Source: Microbacterium album
Lineage (GTDB): Bacteria; Actinomycetota; Actinomycetes; Actinomycetales; Microbacteriaceae
Reading direction: 5' to 3'
Length of the DNA: 64,000 nucleotides
NCBI RefSeq assembly: GCF_014643695.1
Contig: NZ_BMJY01000008.1
Coordinates: forward strand, 1 to 64,000
Each line of letters starts with the position of its first letter. Positions within the stretch are counted from its first letter, which is position 1. The position numbers were made by a program, and so were the translations under genes. A model generated the notes under the pieces. The model had not been told where the DNA came from and did not search any database. It saw nothing but the letters and a program-made list of their open reading frames with translations. Below are positions 25,527-33,722 of this stretch, piece by piece.

Positions 25527-26368
25527 CCGGCGCGGGTCCGGAAGCTGCGAGCTCGCGCGTGCAGATCTGGGGAATCGTCAACGTCACGCCCGACTCGTTC
25601 AGCGACGGGGGCGCCTTCTTCGACGGCGACAGGGCGATCTCCCACGGCCGCGAGCTGCGCGCGCAGGGAGCCACGGTCCTCGACGTGGGCGGCGAGTCCA
25701 CCCGACCGGGAGCCACGCCCGTGGGCGCCGAGGAGGAGATCCGGCGCGTGCTTCCCGTGATCGAGGCGCTCGCGGGCGACGGCGCCGTCGTCAGCGTCGA
25801 CACGTACCGGTCCGAGACGGCCTGCGTCGCGCTCGCAGCGGGCGCCCGCATCGTCAACGACGTCTCCGGGGGGCTCGCCGACCCCGAGATCCTGCGCACC
25901 GTCGCAGCCGCCGGCGCTACGATCGCACTGGGGCACTGGCGCGGTCCGTCCGCCGACATGTACGCCAGGGCCGAGTACGCGGACGTCGCGCGCGAGGTCG
26001 CCGCGGAGCTGCGGGAGCGCGTCGACGCGGCCGTTTCGGCGGGGATCGCGCGGGAGCGGATCATCGTCGATCCGGGCATCGGCTTCGCGAAGGCGGGGGA
26101 GCAGAACTGGGCGCTGCTGCGCCGGCTCGACCACGTCCGCGCGCTGGGGCTCCCGGTGCTCGTCGGCACGTCGCGCAAGCGGTTCCTCGCGACGGCCCTG
26201 GGGGACGACGCGACGAACGAGCGCCGCGACCTCGCGACCGCCGTGACGAGCGTGCTCGCCGCCCGTCAGGGCGCCTACGGCGTCAGGGTGCACGACGTGC
26301 GGGCGACGCGCGACGCGCTCGCCGTCGCGGCGGCGTGGGACGGCACCGTCGAGGAGGAGCGGGCATGA
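25523..26368 (+). CDS. folP: Dihydropteroate synthase
   Basis: 281 aa. Joins pterin pyrophosphate and p-aminobenzoate; target of sulfonamides. Signatures: IWGIVNVTPDSFSDGGAFFD at the N-terminus, then LDVGGESTRPGATPVGAEEE, VSVDTYRSETACVALAAGAR, IVNDVSGGL, DPGIGFAKAGEQNWALLRRL and VGTSRKRFL, all expected of an active enzyme. GTG 25523 overlaps folE's stop. The stop overlaps folB's ATG. Confidence 0.96.
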   Translation: MTGAGPEAASSRVQIWGIVNVTPDSFSDGGAFFDGDRAISHGRELRAQGATVLDVGGESTRPGATPVGAEEEIRRVLPVIEALAGDGAVVSVDTYRSETACVALAAGARIVNDVSGGLADPEILRTVAAAGATIALGHWRGPSADMYARAEYADVAREVAAELRERVDAAVSAGIARERIIVDPGIGFAKAGEQNWALLRRLDHVRALGLPVLVGTSRKRFLATALGDDATNERRDLATAVTSVLAARQGAYGVRVHDVRATRDALAVAAAWDGTVEEERA

Positions 26369-26751
26369 GCGACCTGATCCGGCTGCGCGGGCTGCGCGCC
26401 TACGGCTATCACGGCGTGTTCGACTTCGAGCGGGAGAACGGCCAGGAGTTCGTGATCGACGTCGAGCTGCACCTCGCCGCCGAGACGATGCGGCGCGCGG
26501 CCGCCAGCGACGACGTGGCCGACACGGTGCACTACGGCGAGCTCGCCGAGCGGGTCGTCGCGATCGTCCAGGGCGAGCCGGTCAATCTCATCGAGACGCT
26601 CGCCCACCGGATCGCCGGGGCCGTCATGGCGGACCGGCGGGTGCAGGCCGCCGCCGTCACGGTGCACAAGCCCCAGGCGCCCATTCCGGCGACGTTCGAG
26701 GACGTTTCGGTCACGGTCCGGGCCTCCCGGGAGCCGGACGACACCGCCTGA
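26365..26751 (+). CDS. folB: Dihydroneopterin aldolase
   Basis: 128 aa. Cleaves 7,8-dihydroneopterin to 6-hydroxymethyl-dihydropterin. Conserved RLRGLRAYGYHGVFDFEREN (catalytic/substrate Tyr and Glu), DVELHLAAETM, DTVHYGELAERVVAIVQGEP, NLIETLAHRIA and VTVHKPQAPIPATFEDVSVT with the catalytic Lys. The ATG overlaps folP's stop (ATGA). Followed by a 99-bp gap before folK. Confidence 0.95.
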   Translation: MSDLIRLRGLRAYGYHGVFDFERENGQEFVIDVELHLAAETMRRAAASDDVADTVHYGELAERVVAIVQGEPVNLIETLAHRIAGAVMADRRVQAAAVTVHKPQAPIPATFEDVSVTVRASREPDDTA

Positions 26752-26850
26752 CGCCGAGCATGTCCCCCTTGCGGTCGGAATACGGGCGGATAGCGTCGGG
26801 AAGTGGGACATGCGGGATCGACGTAGCGGGACGGACGAGAGGATGAGCGG

Positions 26851-27396
26851 ATGAGCAAGCTCCTGGCGCAGCCGCTGGGGAACCCGCCGGCCGTGCCGCC
26901 GCGCGAACCCGTGACGGCGGTCGTCGCGCTCGGCGCGAACCTCGGCGACCGCGCCGCCACGCTGGCCGAGGCGGTCGAGGAGCTGCGGCGGCTGCCGCTC
27001 GTGGACGAGGTCGTCGCCTCGGAGCCGATCGACTCGGTCGCGGTGACGCTCGCGGGCCCGGACGAGTCGGAGCCGTCGTATCTCAACGCGGTGGCACTCG
27101 TACGCACGCGACTCGCGCCCAGCGTGCTGCTCGCGCAGCTCCACGCGATCGAGGCGCGCCACGGTCGCGAGCGCCGCGAGCGGTGGGGTGCGCGCACGCT
27201 CGACCTCGACCTCGTCTCCTACGGCGACGTCGTGTCCGACGACCCCCGGCTGCTGCTGCCGCATCCCCGCGCCGCCGAGCGCGACTTCGTGCTCGCGCCG
27301 TGGCTCGAGGTGCAGCCCGACGCCGTGCTGCCGGGACGCGGCAGGGTGTCGGAACTGCTCGCCGCCCTGCGCGCCGGGGCGGGAGGCGGCGCGTGA
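26851..27396 (+). CDS. folK: HPPK, hydroxymethyl-dihydropterin pyrophosphokinase
   Basis: 181 aa. Transfers pyrophosphate from ATP to 6-hydroxymethyl-dihydropterin. Seen: VVALGANLGDRAATLAEAVE, SYLNAVALVRTRLAP, LLAQLHAIEARHGRERRERW, GARTLDLDLVSYGD (Mg-binding D-x-D) and LLLPHPRAAERDFVLAPWLE. The first 20 residues (SKLLAQPLGNPPAVPPREP) are an extra N-terminal extension. GAGAGGA lies 9 nt upstream of the ATG. A possible promoter (TTGCGG, 16 nt, TAGCGT) is in the preceding gap. The stop overlaps the next GTG. Confidence 0.94.
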   Translation: MSKLLAQPLGNPPAVPPREPVTAVVALGANLGDRAATLAEAVEELRRLPLVDEVVASEPIDSVAVTLAGPDESEPSYLNAVALVRTRLAPSVLLAQLHAIEARHGRERRERWGARTLDLDLVSYGDVVSDDPRLLLPHPRAAERDFVLAPWLEVQPDAVLPGRGRVSELLAALRAGAGGGA

Positions 27397-27935
27397 GACG
27401 CACGTCCGCGCTCGCGCTCCTGGTCGCCGCCGTGCTCGGCGGCGGCGCCGGGTTCCTCATCGACCAGGTCCTGACCTCGGCGGGCCGGCCCACCTTCACC
27501 CCCGTGATCGGCCTGCCCGTGCTGCTCGTCGCGCTCGGGGCGCTGTGCCTCGCGGTGGCCTGGCCGGTCCGTCGCTCGACGCGTCCCGCCGCGCCCGGCC
27601 GGCCCGCGGCGCCGCGCGTCGACCCCTTCCGCGCTCTCACGGTCGTGGTGCTGGCGAAGGCGTCCAGCCTCGTCGGTGCCGGGGTCGGGGGTGCTGCGGT
27701 GGGCATGCTGCTGTTCGTCGCCACCCGTCCCGTCGTCCCGGCGCTAGGCTCGATGACGACGCTCTTCGCCACCGCGGCGGCGGGTGCTCTGCTCGTGGTG
27801 GCGGCGCTCGTCGCCGAGCATTTCTGCACGTTGCCGAAGGGTCCCGGCACCGGGGACGAGGGGTCCGCGGGCGCAGGCTCCCCGGACACTGGAAGGTCAC
27901 ACGATCCCGATGACAGAGAGCCCGACGACGCCTGA
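27393..27935 (+). CDS. DUF3180 family membrane protein
   Basis: 180 aa from GTG 27393 overlapping folK's stop. Four hydrophobic segments are visible: LALLVAAVLGGGAGFLI, VIGLPVLLVALGALCLAVAW, SLVGAGVGGAAVGMLLFVAT and FATAAAGALLVVAALVAEHF, with the conserved RVDPFRALTVVVLAKASSLV between the second and third. This is the DUF3180 pattern that follows folK throughout Actinobacteria; the function is unknown. The polar Gly/Asp-rich tail overlaps the start of the next gene by 26 bp. Confidence 0.85.
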   Translation: MRRTSALALLVAAVLGGGAGFLIDQVLTSAGRPTFTPVIGLPVLLVALGALCLAVAWPVRRSTRPAAPGRPAAPRVDPFRALTVVVLAKASSLVGAGVGGAAVGMLLFVATRPVVPALGSMTTLFATAAAGALLVVAALVAEHFCTLPKGPGTGDEGSAGAGSPDTGRSHDPDDREPDDA

Positions 27936-28581
27936 GCCGGAGCGGGCCGCCGCGCCCGACGGCACGCCCGCCGCCACCCCCGGGGCGACGCCTGCCACGC
28001 CGGCCGTGCCCGCCGTGCCGGCCGCCGCGGATGCGCAGGCCCGCCCTGCCCCGGAGACGCTCGACGCTGGCACGTACACCTCGCTGCACGAGCCCCGGGG
28101 CGCCGGGCGCCTCACGCTCGACGGGACGTGGCACCAGATCTCGCCGAAGTACGTCGCATCGCAGACGCTGCAGAACGGCATCTTCGTCGTGGGCGTCGTA
28201 GGTGTCGCGCTGTTCGTGGCGCTCGTGCTGAACCAGAACTGGGTGTGGATCCCGGCGGCGGCGATGATCCTCCTCACGGTCGCGACGCAGCTGGTGCTGC
28301 CGCGCCAGGCCCGCTCGATCGGCTACATGCTGCGCGATGACGACATCGTCTTCCGCCGGGGCATCCTGTGGCAGCGGATCGTCGCCGTCCCGTACGGGCG
28401 CATGCAGCTCGTCGACATCACGCACGGCCCGATGGATCGCGCCTTCGGCATCGCGAAGCTCAAGCTCGTGACCGCGGCGGCCACGACCGGCGTCGAGATC
28501 CCCGGTCTGTCCCAGCAGGCCGCCGAGACGCTGCGCGACACCCTGATCGAGGTCGCCGAGACCCGCCGGACCGGGCTGTGA
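27910..28581 (+). CDS. PH-domain (bPH2) membrane protein, small
   Basis: 223 aa. The N-terminal 60 residues are Pro/Ala-rich and probably disordered. Two membrane helices (about 95-115 IFVVGVVGVALFVALVLNQN and 117-135 VWIPAAAMILLTVATQLVLP) are followed by one bacterial PH-like domain (GYMLRDDDIVFRRGILWQRI, VAVPYGRMQLVDITHGPMDR, FGIAKLKLVTAAATTGVEIP). This matches the YdbS-type half of the YdbS/YdbT pair. It overlaps the DUF3180 gene upstream and the larger PH protein downstream. The role is unknown. Confidence 0.88.
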   Translation: MTESPTTPEPERAAAPDGTPAATPGATPATPAVPAVPAAADAQARPAPETLDAGTYTSLHEPRGAGRLTLDGTWHQISPKYVASQTLQNGIFVVGVVGVALFVALVLNQNWVWIPAAAMILLTVATQLVLPRQARSIGYMLRDDDIVFRRGILWQRIVAVPYGRMQLVDITHGPMDRAFGIAKLKLVTAAATTGVEIPGLSQQAAETLRDTLIEVAETRRTGL

Positions 28582-30374
28582 GCCTTCCGCCGCAACCGCC
28601 CCGCGAGGGAGGCGACGCGTTCCCGGCTGACGGTCCCGCCGGCGTGCCGACCGCTGCCGCGCCCCGAGCGACCGCTGCCGCGCCCGGAGCGGCCGTCCTC
28701 CCCGGTGGCGGCCGCTCGGCGCTCGCCGACGGCGAGTGGCACCGCCTGCACCCGCTGACGCCGCTGTTCAAGGGCGGGCTCGTGCTGCTGATCGTCGCGG
28801 GCATCGTGCTGTCGAACATGCGCGACCGGCTGATCTTCTGGTTCGTCGCGCTCTTCACGCCCGACGAGGTCCACGTCGACGACTACGGCGGCGGGGATGC
28901 GCTCGACTGGGTGCTCGCGAACAACCTCGTGCTGCTCGCGCTGCTCATCACGTTCGGCGTCCTCGTCGTGCTGGTCCTGGCGTTCTGGCTCGTGTGGCGG
29001 TTCCAGCAGTTCCGGGTCACGGGCGAGCACGTCGAGGTGCGCAAGGGCATCGTGTTCCGCTCGCACCGCCGCGCCCCGCTCGACCGCGTGCAGGGCGTGA
29101 ACCTCACGCGCCCCTTCCCGGCGCGGCTGATCGGGATGGCCAAGCTCGAGGTGGTGGGTGCCGGCACGGACGCCAACGTCGACCTCGAGTACCTCGCCAC
29201 GACTCGCGCCGAGGCGGTGCGCGCCGACATCCTCCGGCTCGCGTCCGGCCTGCGCGCCGCGCGCCAGACCGCGCGTGAGGGCGGCCAGGCGCCGCAGGGA
29301 GCCCGTGGTCAGCTGGTCGGCACGCTCAACGAGGGCGTCAGCGGCCTGATCGAGGGCGTCGACCTGGCGGACGTCGCTCCCGAGAGCGTCGTGAAGATCC
29401 CGACGGGGCGTCTCATCGGCTCGCAGGCGATCAGCGGGGTCATCTGGCTGGGGTTCTTCCTGCTGATCTTCGCCGTCGTGATGGCCTTCATGGTGCCCAT
29501 CGCCATCGCGAACGCCGACGACGGCGGGTGGCTCGTGCTGCTCGGGGCGGCGCTCGGCACGGGCATCCCGCTCGTGATCGCCGTCGTCGCGATCACGTGG
29601 GCCCAGATCTCGCGCTCGCTGCGCTACGCGATCGCCCCGACGCCCGACGGCGTGCGCATCACGTACGGCCTGTTCACGACCGTCACCGAGACCCTGCCGC
29701 CGGGGCGCGTGTTCGCCGTAGAGGTCTCGCAGTCGCTGCTGTGGCGCCCGTTCGGCTGGTGGACCGTCAAGGTCAACCGCATGTCCGGAAAGAGCGCCAT
29801 GCAGCAGCAGTCGGGAAGCGCGCAGCAGTTCAGCGTGGTGCTGCCGGTCGGCACGCGCGAGGACGTGCAGCGCGTGCTGGCGCTCGTGGTTCCCGACGCG
29901 CCGGTGACGGATCTGCCCCTCGTGTGGGAGCACGGGATCCTCGGGCCCGTGAGCGGGGACCCCTACCGGACCATGCCGCGCCGCGCGCGGTGGCGCCGGC
30001 CGTTCTCGTGGCGGCGCCACGGCTACGCCGTCACTCCTTACGCGCTGCTGCTGCGTCGCGGCAGGATGTGGCGCAAGCTCGCGATCTTCCCCCTCGCACG
30101 CCTGCAGGGCGTCAGCGTGGCTCAGGGGCCCGTGGACAGGCTGCAGGGCGTGGCCTGGGGGCAGGCGCACACCGTGGCCGGCCCGGTCTCGGGCCAGGTC
30201 GTCGGCCTCGACCGGGCAGACGCCCTCGCGATGTTCGACGAGGTGCGCCGCGGCGCGGTCGCCGCGGCCTCCGCCGACCGCACGCACCGTTGGGCCGAGC
30301 ACGTCGCCACGTTCGGCGACCACGCTCCCGACGGGCCCGGGGGCGGGCCCGGCCCTGTGCCCGGGGACGGGTGA
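28578..30374 (+). CDS. PH-domain (bPH2) membrane protein, large (YdbT-like)
   Basis: 598 aa from GTG 28578, overlapping the previous stop (GTGA). It contains three bPH2 repeats: WRFQQFRVTGEHVEVRKGIV, YAIAPTPDGVRITYGLFTTV and GYAVTPYALLLRRGRMWRKL, each followed by the R-x-Q-G/S-V motif (LDRVQGVNLTRPF, LARLQGVSVAQGP). Four membrane helices are seen (about 50-75, 115-140, 280-305, 315-340). This is the YdbT architecture. YdbS and YdbT together are linked to membrane-stress or bacteriocin resistance in Bacillus; here the role is unknown. Confidence 0.88.
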   Translation: MSLPPQPPREGGDAFPADGPAGVPTAAAPRATAAAPGAAVLPGGGRSALADGEWHRLHPLTPLFKGGLVLLIVAGIVLSNMRDRLIFWFVALFTPDEVHVDDYGGGDALDWVLANNLVLLALLITFGVLVVLVLAFWLVWRFQQFRVTGEHVEVRKGIVFRSHRRAPLDRVQGVNLTRPFPARLIGMAKLEVVGAGTDANVDLEYLATTRAEAVRADILRLASGLRAARQTAREGGQAPQGARGQLVGTLNEGVSGLIEGVDLADVAPESVVKIPTGRLIGSQAISGVIWLGFFLLIFAVVMAFMVPIAIANADDGGWLVLLGAALGTGIPLVIAVVAITWAQISRSLRYAIAPTPDGVRITYGLFTTVTETLPPGRVFAVEVSQSLLWRPFGWWTVKVNRMSGKSAMQQQSGSAQQFSVVLPVGTREDVQRVLALVVPDAPVTDLPLVWEHGILGPVSGDPYRTMPRRARWRRPFSWRRHGYAVTPYALLLRRGRMWRKLAIFPLARLQGVSVAQGPVDRLQGVAWGQAHTVAGPVSGQVVGLDRADALAMFDEVRRGAVAAASADRTHRWAEHVATFGDHAPDGPGGGPGPVPGDG

Positions 30375-30375
30375 C

Positions 30376-31080
30376 GTGCGGCGGGACGGACGCCTGGGGG
30401 TCGGCATCATCGGCGCCGGTCGGGTCGGCCCCGTCGTGGGGGCCGCGCTCGCCGGGGCCGGGCACGCGCTGACGGGCATCACGCACGGGTCCGACGACGA
30501 GCGCGTGCAGGCGATCCTGCCCGGGGTGCCGGTGCTCGACGCGCTCGAGGTCGTGCGCCGCAGCGAGCTCGTGGTGGTCGCCGTGCCGCGGGACGAGCTC
30601 CCGGGCCTCGTGGCGGGGCTTGCGGACCTGGGGGCGTGGCAGATCGGCCAGCTCGTGATGCACACGGATGCGGCGCACGGCACCGAGGTGCTGCGGCCGG
30701 CCGCCGAGCGCGGCGCGATCCCCCTGGCCGTGCACCCGGCGATCGCGTTCACCGGCACGAGCATCGATCTGCGGCAGCTCGCCGCGGCCTACGCGGCCGT
30801 GACCGCTCCGTCCGCGGTGCTGCCCATCGCGCAGGCGCTCGCGGTCGAGCTGGGCTGCGAACCGGTCGTGGTGGCGGAGGAGGATCGCCCCGCGTACGGG
30901 GAGGCGATCGAGACGGCCTCCGAGTTCTCGCGTCAGATCGTGCGGCAGGCGACGGGCATGCTGCGCGGCATCGGCGTGGAGAACCCGGGCGGCTACCTGT
31001 CGGCGCTGGTGCGCTCGACGGTCGACCACGCGCTCGCGGACGGCGCGCCTCCGGGTGATGGGATGCCAACGGTCGGGTGA
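30376..31080 (+). CDS. Rossmann-like/DUF2520 protein
   Basis: 234 aa. The N-terminal Rossmann fold has LGVGIIGAGRVGPVVGAALA (GxGxxG-type nucleotide loop); the DUF2520 C-terminal helical domain has AVHPAIAFTG, then AYGEAIETASEFSRQIVRQA and GGYLSALVRSTVDHAL. Usually encoded next to panC in Actinobacteria, and sometimes annotated as a ketopantoate reductase-like protein because the fold is similar. A role in pantothenate synthesis is plausible but unproved. It begins two bases after the large PH protein's stop. Confidence 0.85.
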   Translation: MRRDGRLGVGIIGAGRVGPVVGAALAGAGHALTGITHGSDDERVQAILPGVPVLDALEVVRRSELVVVAVPRDELPGLVAGLADLGAWQIGQLVMHTDAAHGTEVLRPAAERGAIPLAVHPAIAFTGTSIDLRQLAAAYAAVTAPSAVLPIAQALAVELGCEPVVVAEEDRPAYGEAIETASEFSRQIVRQATGMLRGIGVENPGGYLSALVRSTVDHALADGAPPGDGMPTVG

Positions 31081-31120
31081 CGAATCGGGGGCCGATGCAT
31101 CCGGCGCCCGCGGAGGCGAG

Positions 31121-31126
31121 TACGCT
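31121..31126 (+). promoter_or_regulatory. -10 box for leaderless panC mRNA
   Basis: TACGCT ends 6 nt before GTG 31133; there is no ribosome binding site. Confidence 0.4.
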
Positions 31127-31132
31127 CTACGC

Positions 31133-32098
31133 GTGATCCGCTCCGTACCCGAGCTGCGGACCCGCGTCGACGAGCTGAGGAACGGCGCCAGGCGAACGGT
31201 CGCCCTGGTGTCCACCTCCGGCTCGCTGCACGATGGCCACGCCGAGCTCATCCGCCACGCCCGCCGCCGGGCCGATGCCGTCGTCGTCTCGATCTACGTC
31301 AACCCGCTGCGCTTTCGCACGGCCGCGGAGTACGAGACCTACCCCCGCCGCCTCGACGAGGACCTCGAGCTGCTCGACCAGCTCGGCGTCGACGCCGTGT
31401 TCGTGCCGGAGGGGGACGAGCTGCTCGCGGCCGCGGAGGACGCAGGGACGACCGTCGCCGAGCTGGGCGGCGAGCACGCGCACTTCGCGCGCGCCGAGCA
31501 CCTCGACGGCGTGCTGCGCGTCGAGGCCGCGCTCCTACGCGCCGTGGAGCCGGATGTCGCGGTGTACGGGATGCGCGACGCGCAGCGGGTGTTCCTGGTG
31601 CGGCGGCTGGTCGCGCGGCTCGGCCTGCGGGTGTCGGTGGACGCCGTCGAGACCGTGCGCAGCCTCGACGACCTCCCGATCTCGACGCGCGTCGGCCTGC
31701 TCGACGCGGCCGACCGCGACGCGGCGGCGAAGCTGCCGCAGGCGCTCGACGCCGCTCTCGCGAGCGCCGAGCACGGCGTCGAGTCGTGCCTTGCGGCGGC
31801 CCAGCAGGTGCTGTCGGGCGACGGCCGCATCTCGACGGAGTACCTCGCGGTGGTGGACCCGCGGACGTTCCTCCCCGTCGCGCCCGACCACTGCGGACCG
31901 GGTCTGGCGCTCGCGGCGATCGAGGTCGGCGGCCATCGCTTCGTCGACAACGCGGAGCTGGAGCTCGGCGGCGAGCGGTCGGCCGCTCCGCGGCCCTGGA
32001 CCTCCGGCCGGCACCGTGACGACGAGACCCGGCGCCGCAGCCTGCTCGCGGCGCTCGCCGAGGCGTCGCCCCGGCGCGCGGCCGCTCCCGTCGCCTGA
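31133..32098 (+). CDS. panC: Divergent pantoate-beta-alanine ligase (PanC-like)
   Basis: 321 aa. The overall fold is recognisable: ALVSTSGSLHDGHAELIRHA with the HxGH nucleotide motif (H33, H36), SIYVNPLRF, HFARAEHLDGVLRVEAALLR and RPD-like VEPDVAVYG. Several residues that are near-invariant in PanC differ: the usual GxKDxQQ lysine is Arg (GMRDAQ, R148), the SSRN motif reads STRV (184-187), NPxQF reads NPLRF, and MGALH reads TSGSLH. The C-terminal domain is short. It could be a degraded or repurposed paralogue; synteny with the DUF2520 gene and lysS supports orthology. Confidence 0.8.
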   Translation: MIRSVPELRTRVDELRNGARRTVALVSTSGSLHDGHAELIRHARRRADAVVVSIYVNPLRFRTAAEYETYPRRLDEDLELLDQLGVDAVFVPEGDELLAAAEDAGTTVAELGGEHAHFARAEHLDGVLRVEAALLRAVEPDVAVYGMRDAQRVFLVRRLVARLGLRVSVDAVETVRSLDDLPISTRVGLLDAADRDAAAKLPQALDAALASAEHGVESCLAAAQQVLSGDGRISTEYLAVVDPRTFLPVAPDHCGPGLALAAIEVGGHRFVDNAELELGGERSAAPRPWTSGRHRDDETRRRSLLAALAEASPRRAAAPVA

Positions 32099-32195
32099 CC
32101 GCCGCGCGCGCATCGCGGGGGTACGCGGCAGCCGCGCGGCGGGCGGCGCGCGCGGGGCTCCGTAGACTGGACGGCAGACTTCAAGGAGCACCCCC

Positions 32196-33722
32196 ATGAC
32201 TGAAACGCCCGCACCGGGCGCCGCCGACGCGGCCGCAGACGACGAGGACATCTTCGAGCAGAAGGCCGTGCGTCTCGCCAAGCGCGAGCGTCTGATCGCC
32301 GAGCGGGAGAGCGCGGCCGGCGGCGCGTACCCCGTCGCGGTGCGCGTGACGCACGCCATCCCGGCCCTGCGCGAGAAGTACTCCGGCCTGGAGGCGGGCG
32401 CCGAGACGGGCGAGACCGCGGCGGTGGCCGGGCGCGTCGTGTTCAGCCGCAACACGGGCAAGCTCTGCTTCGCGACCCTGCAGGCGGGCGACGGGTCGCG
32501 CATCCAGGCGATGGTGTCGCTGGCGAACGTGGGCGACGAGTCGCTGCAGCGATGGAAGGAGCTCGTCGACCTCGGCGACCACGTCGCCGTGTCGGGCGAG
32601 GTGGTCTCGAGCCGTCGCGGCGAGCTGTCGATCATGGTCGCGGAGTGGGAGATCGCCGCGAAGGCCATCCTCCCGCTGCCCAACATGTACACCGAGCTGA
32701 ACGAGGAGAGCCGCGTCCGCAGTCGCTACCTCGACCTCATCGTGCGCGAGCAGGCCCGCCACACGGTCAGGGCCCGCGCCACGGTCAATCAGAGCCTGCG
32801 CACGACGTTCGCCGCGCACGACTTCACCGAGGTCGAGACGCCCATGCTGCAGGTGCAGCCGGGCGGCGCCACGGCGCGCCCGTTCGTCACCCACTCGAAC
32901 GCGTTCGACACCGAGCTGTACCTCCGGATCGCGCCCGAGCTGTATCTCAAGCGGGCCGTCGTGGGCGGCATCGACCGTGTGTTCGAGATCAATCGGAACT
33001 TCCGCAACGAGGGCGCCGACTCGACGCACAGCCCCGAGTTCGCCATGCTCGAGGCGTATCAGGCCTACTCCGACTACCACGGCATCGCCGACCTCACGCA
33101 GGAGCTGGTCCAGAACGCGGCGATCGCGGTCGCCGGCTCCACCACGGTGACGTGGGCGGACGGCACGGAGTTCGACCTGGGCGGGGACTGGGACCGGGTC
33201 TCGATGTACCCGTCGCTCTCCGCCGCCGCGGGCGTCGAGATCACGCCCGCCACGGGGATGGACGAGCTGCTGGCGCTCGCCGAGGCCAGCGGCGTCGACG
33301 TCCCGCCGCACGCCACGCACGGCAAGCTCGTCGAGGAGCTCTGGGAGCACTTCGTCAAGGGCGGCCTGGAGCGTCCCACGTTCGTCATGGACTTCCCCGT
33401 CGACACCAGCCCGCTCGTGCGCGAGCACCGCTCGGTGCCGGGTGTCGTGGAGAAGTGGGACCTGTACGTGCGGGGCTTCGAGCTCGCGACCGGGTACTCC
33501 GAGCTGGTCGACCCGGTGATCCAGCGCGAGCGCTTCGTCGAGCAGGCGGCGCTCGCCGCTCGCGGTGACGACGAGGCGATGCGCATCGACGAGGAGTTCC
33601 TGCGCGCGCTCGAGCACGGCATGCCCCCGACCGGGGGTATGGGCATGGGCATCGACCGGCTGCTCATGGCGATCACGGGCCTGGGCATCCGCGAGACCAT
33701 CCTCTTCCCGCTGGTCAAGTAG
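32196..33722 (+). CDS. lysS: Lysyl-tRNA synthetase, class II
   Basis: 508 aa. AAGGAG lies 9 nt before ATG 32196, and a TAGACT -10 box at 32163. The OB-fold anticodon-binding domain is at about 60-165 (VAGRVVFSRNTGKLCFATLQ). Class II motif 1 (RYLDLIVREQARHTVRARAT), motif 2 (FEINRNFRNEGADSTHSPEF) and motif 3 (GMGMGIDRLLMAITGLGIRE) are all present. LysS charges tRNA-Lys in the cytosol. It overlaps the convergent DUF4192 gene by 8 bp. Confidence 0.96.
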   Translation: MTETPAPGAADAAADDEDIFEQKAVRLAKRERLIAERESAAGGAYPVAVRVTHAIPALREKYSGLEAGAETGETAAVAGRVVFSRNTGKLCFATLQAGDGSRIQAMVSLANVGDESLQRWKELVDLGDHVAVSGEVVSSRRGELSIMVAEWEIAAKAILPLPNMYTELNEESRVRSRYLDLIVREQARHTVRARATVNQSLRTTFAAHDFTEVETPMLQVQPGGATARPFVTHSNAFDTELYLRIAPELYLKRAVVGGIDRVFEINRNFRNEGADSTHSPEFAMLEAYQAYSDYHGIADLTQELVQNAAIAVAGSTTVTWADGTEFDLGGDWDRVSMYPSLSAAAGVEITPATGMDELLALAEASGVDVPPHATHGKLVEELWEHFVKGGLERPTFVMDFPVDTSPLVREHRSVPGVVEKWDLYVRGFELATGYSELVDPVIQRERFVEQAALAARGDDEAMRIDEEFLRALEHGMPPTGGMGMGIDRLLMAITGLGIRETILFPLVK

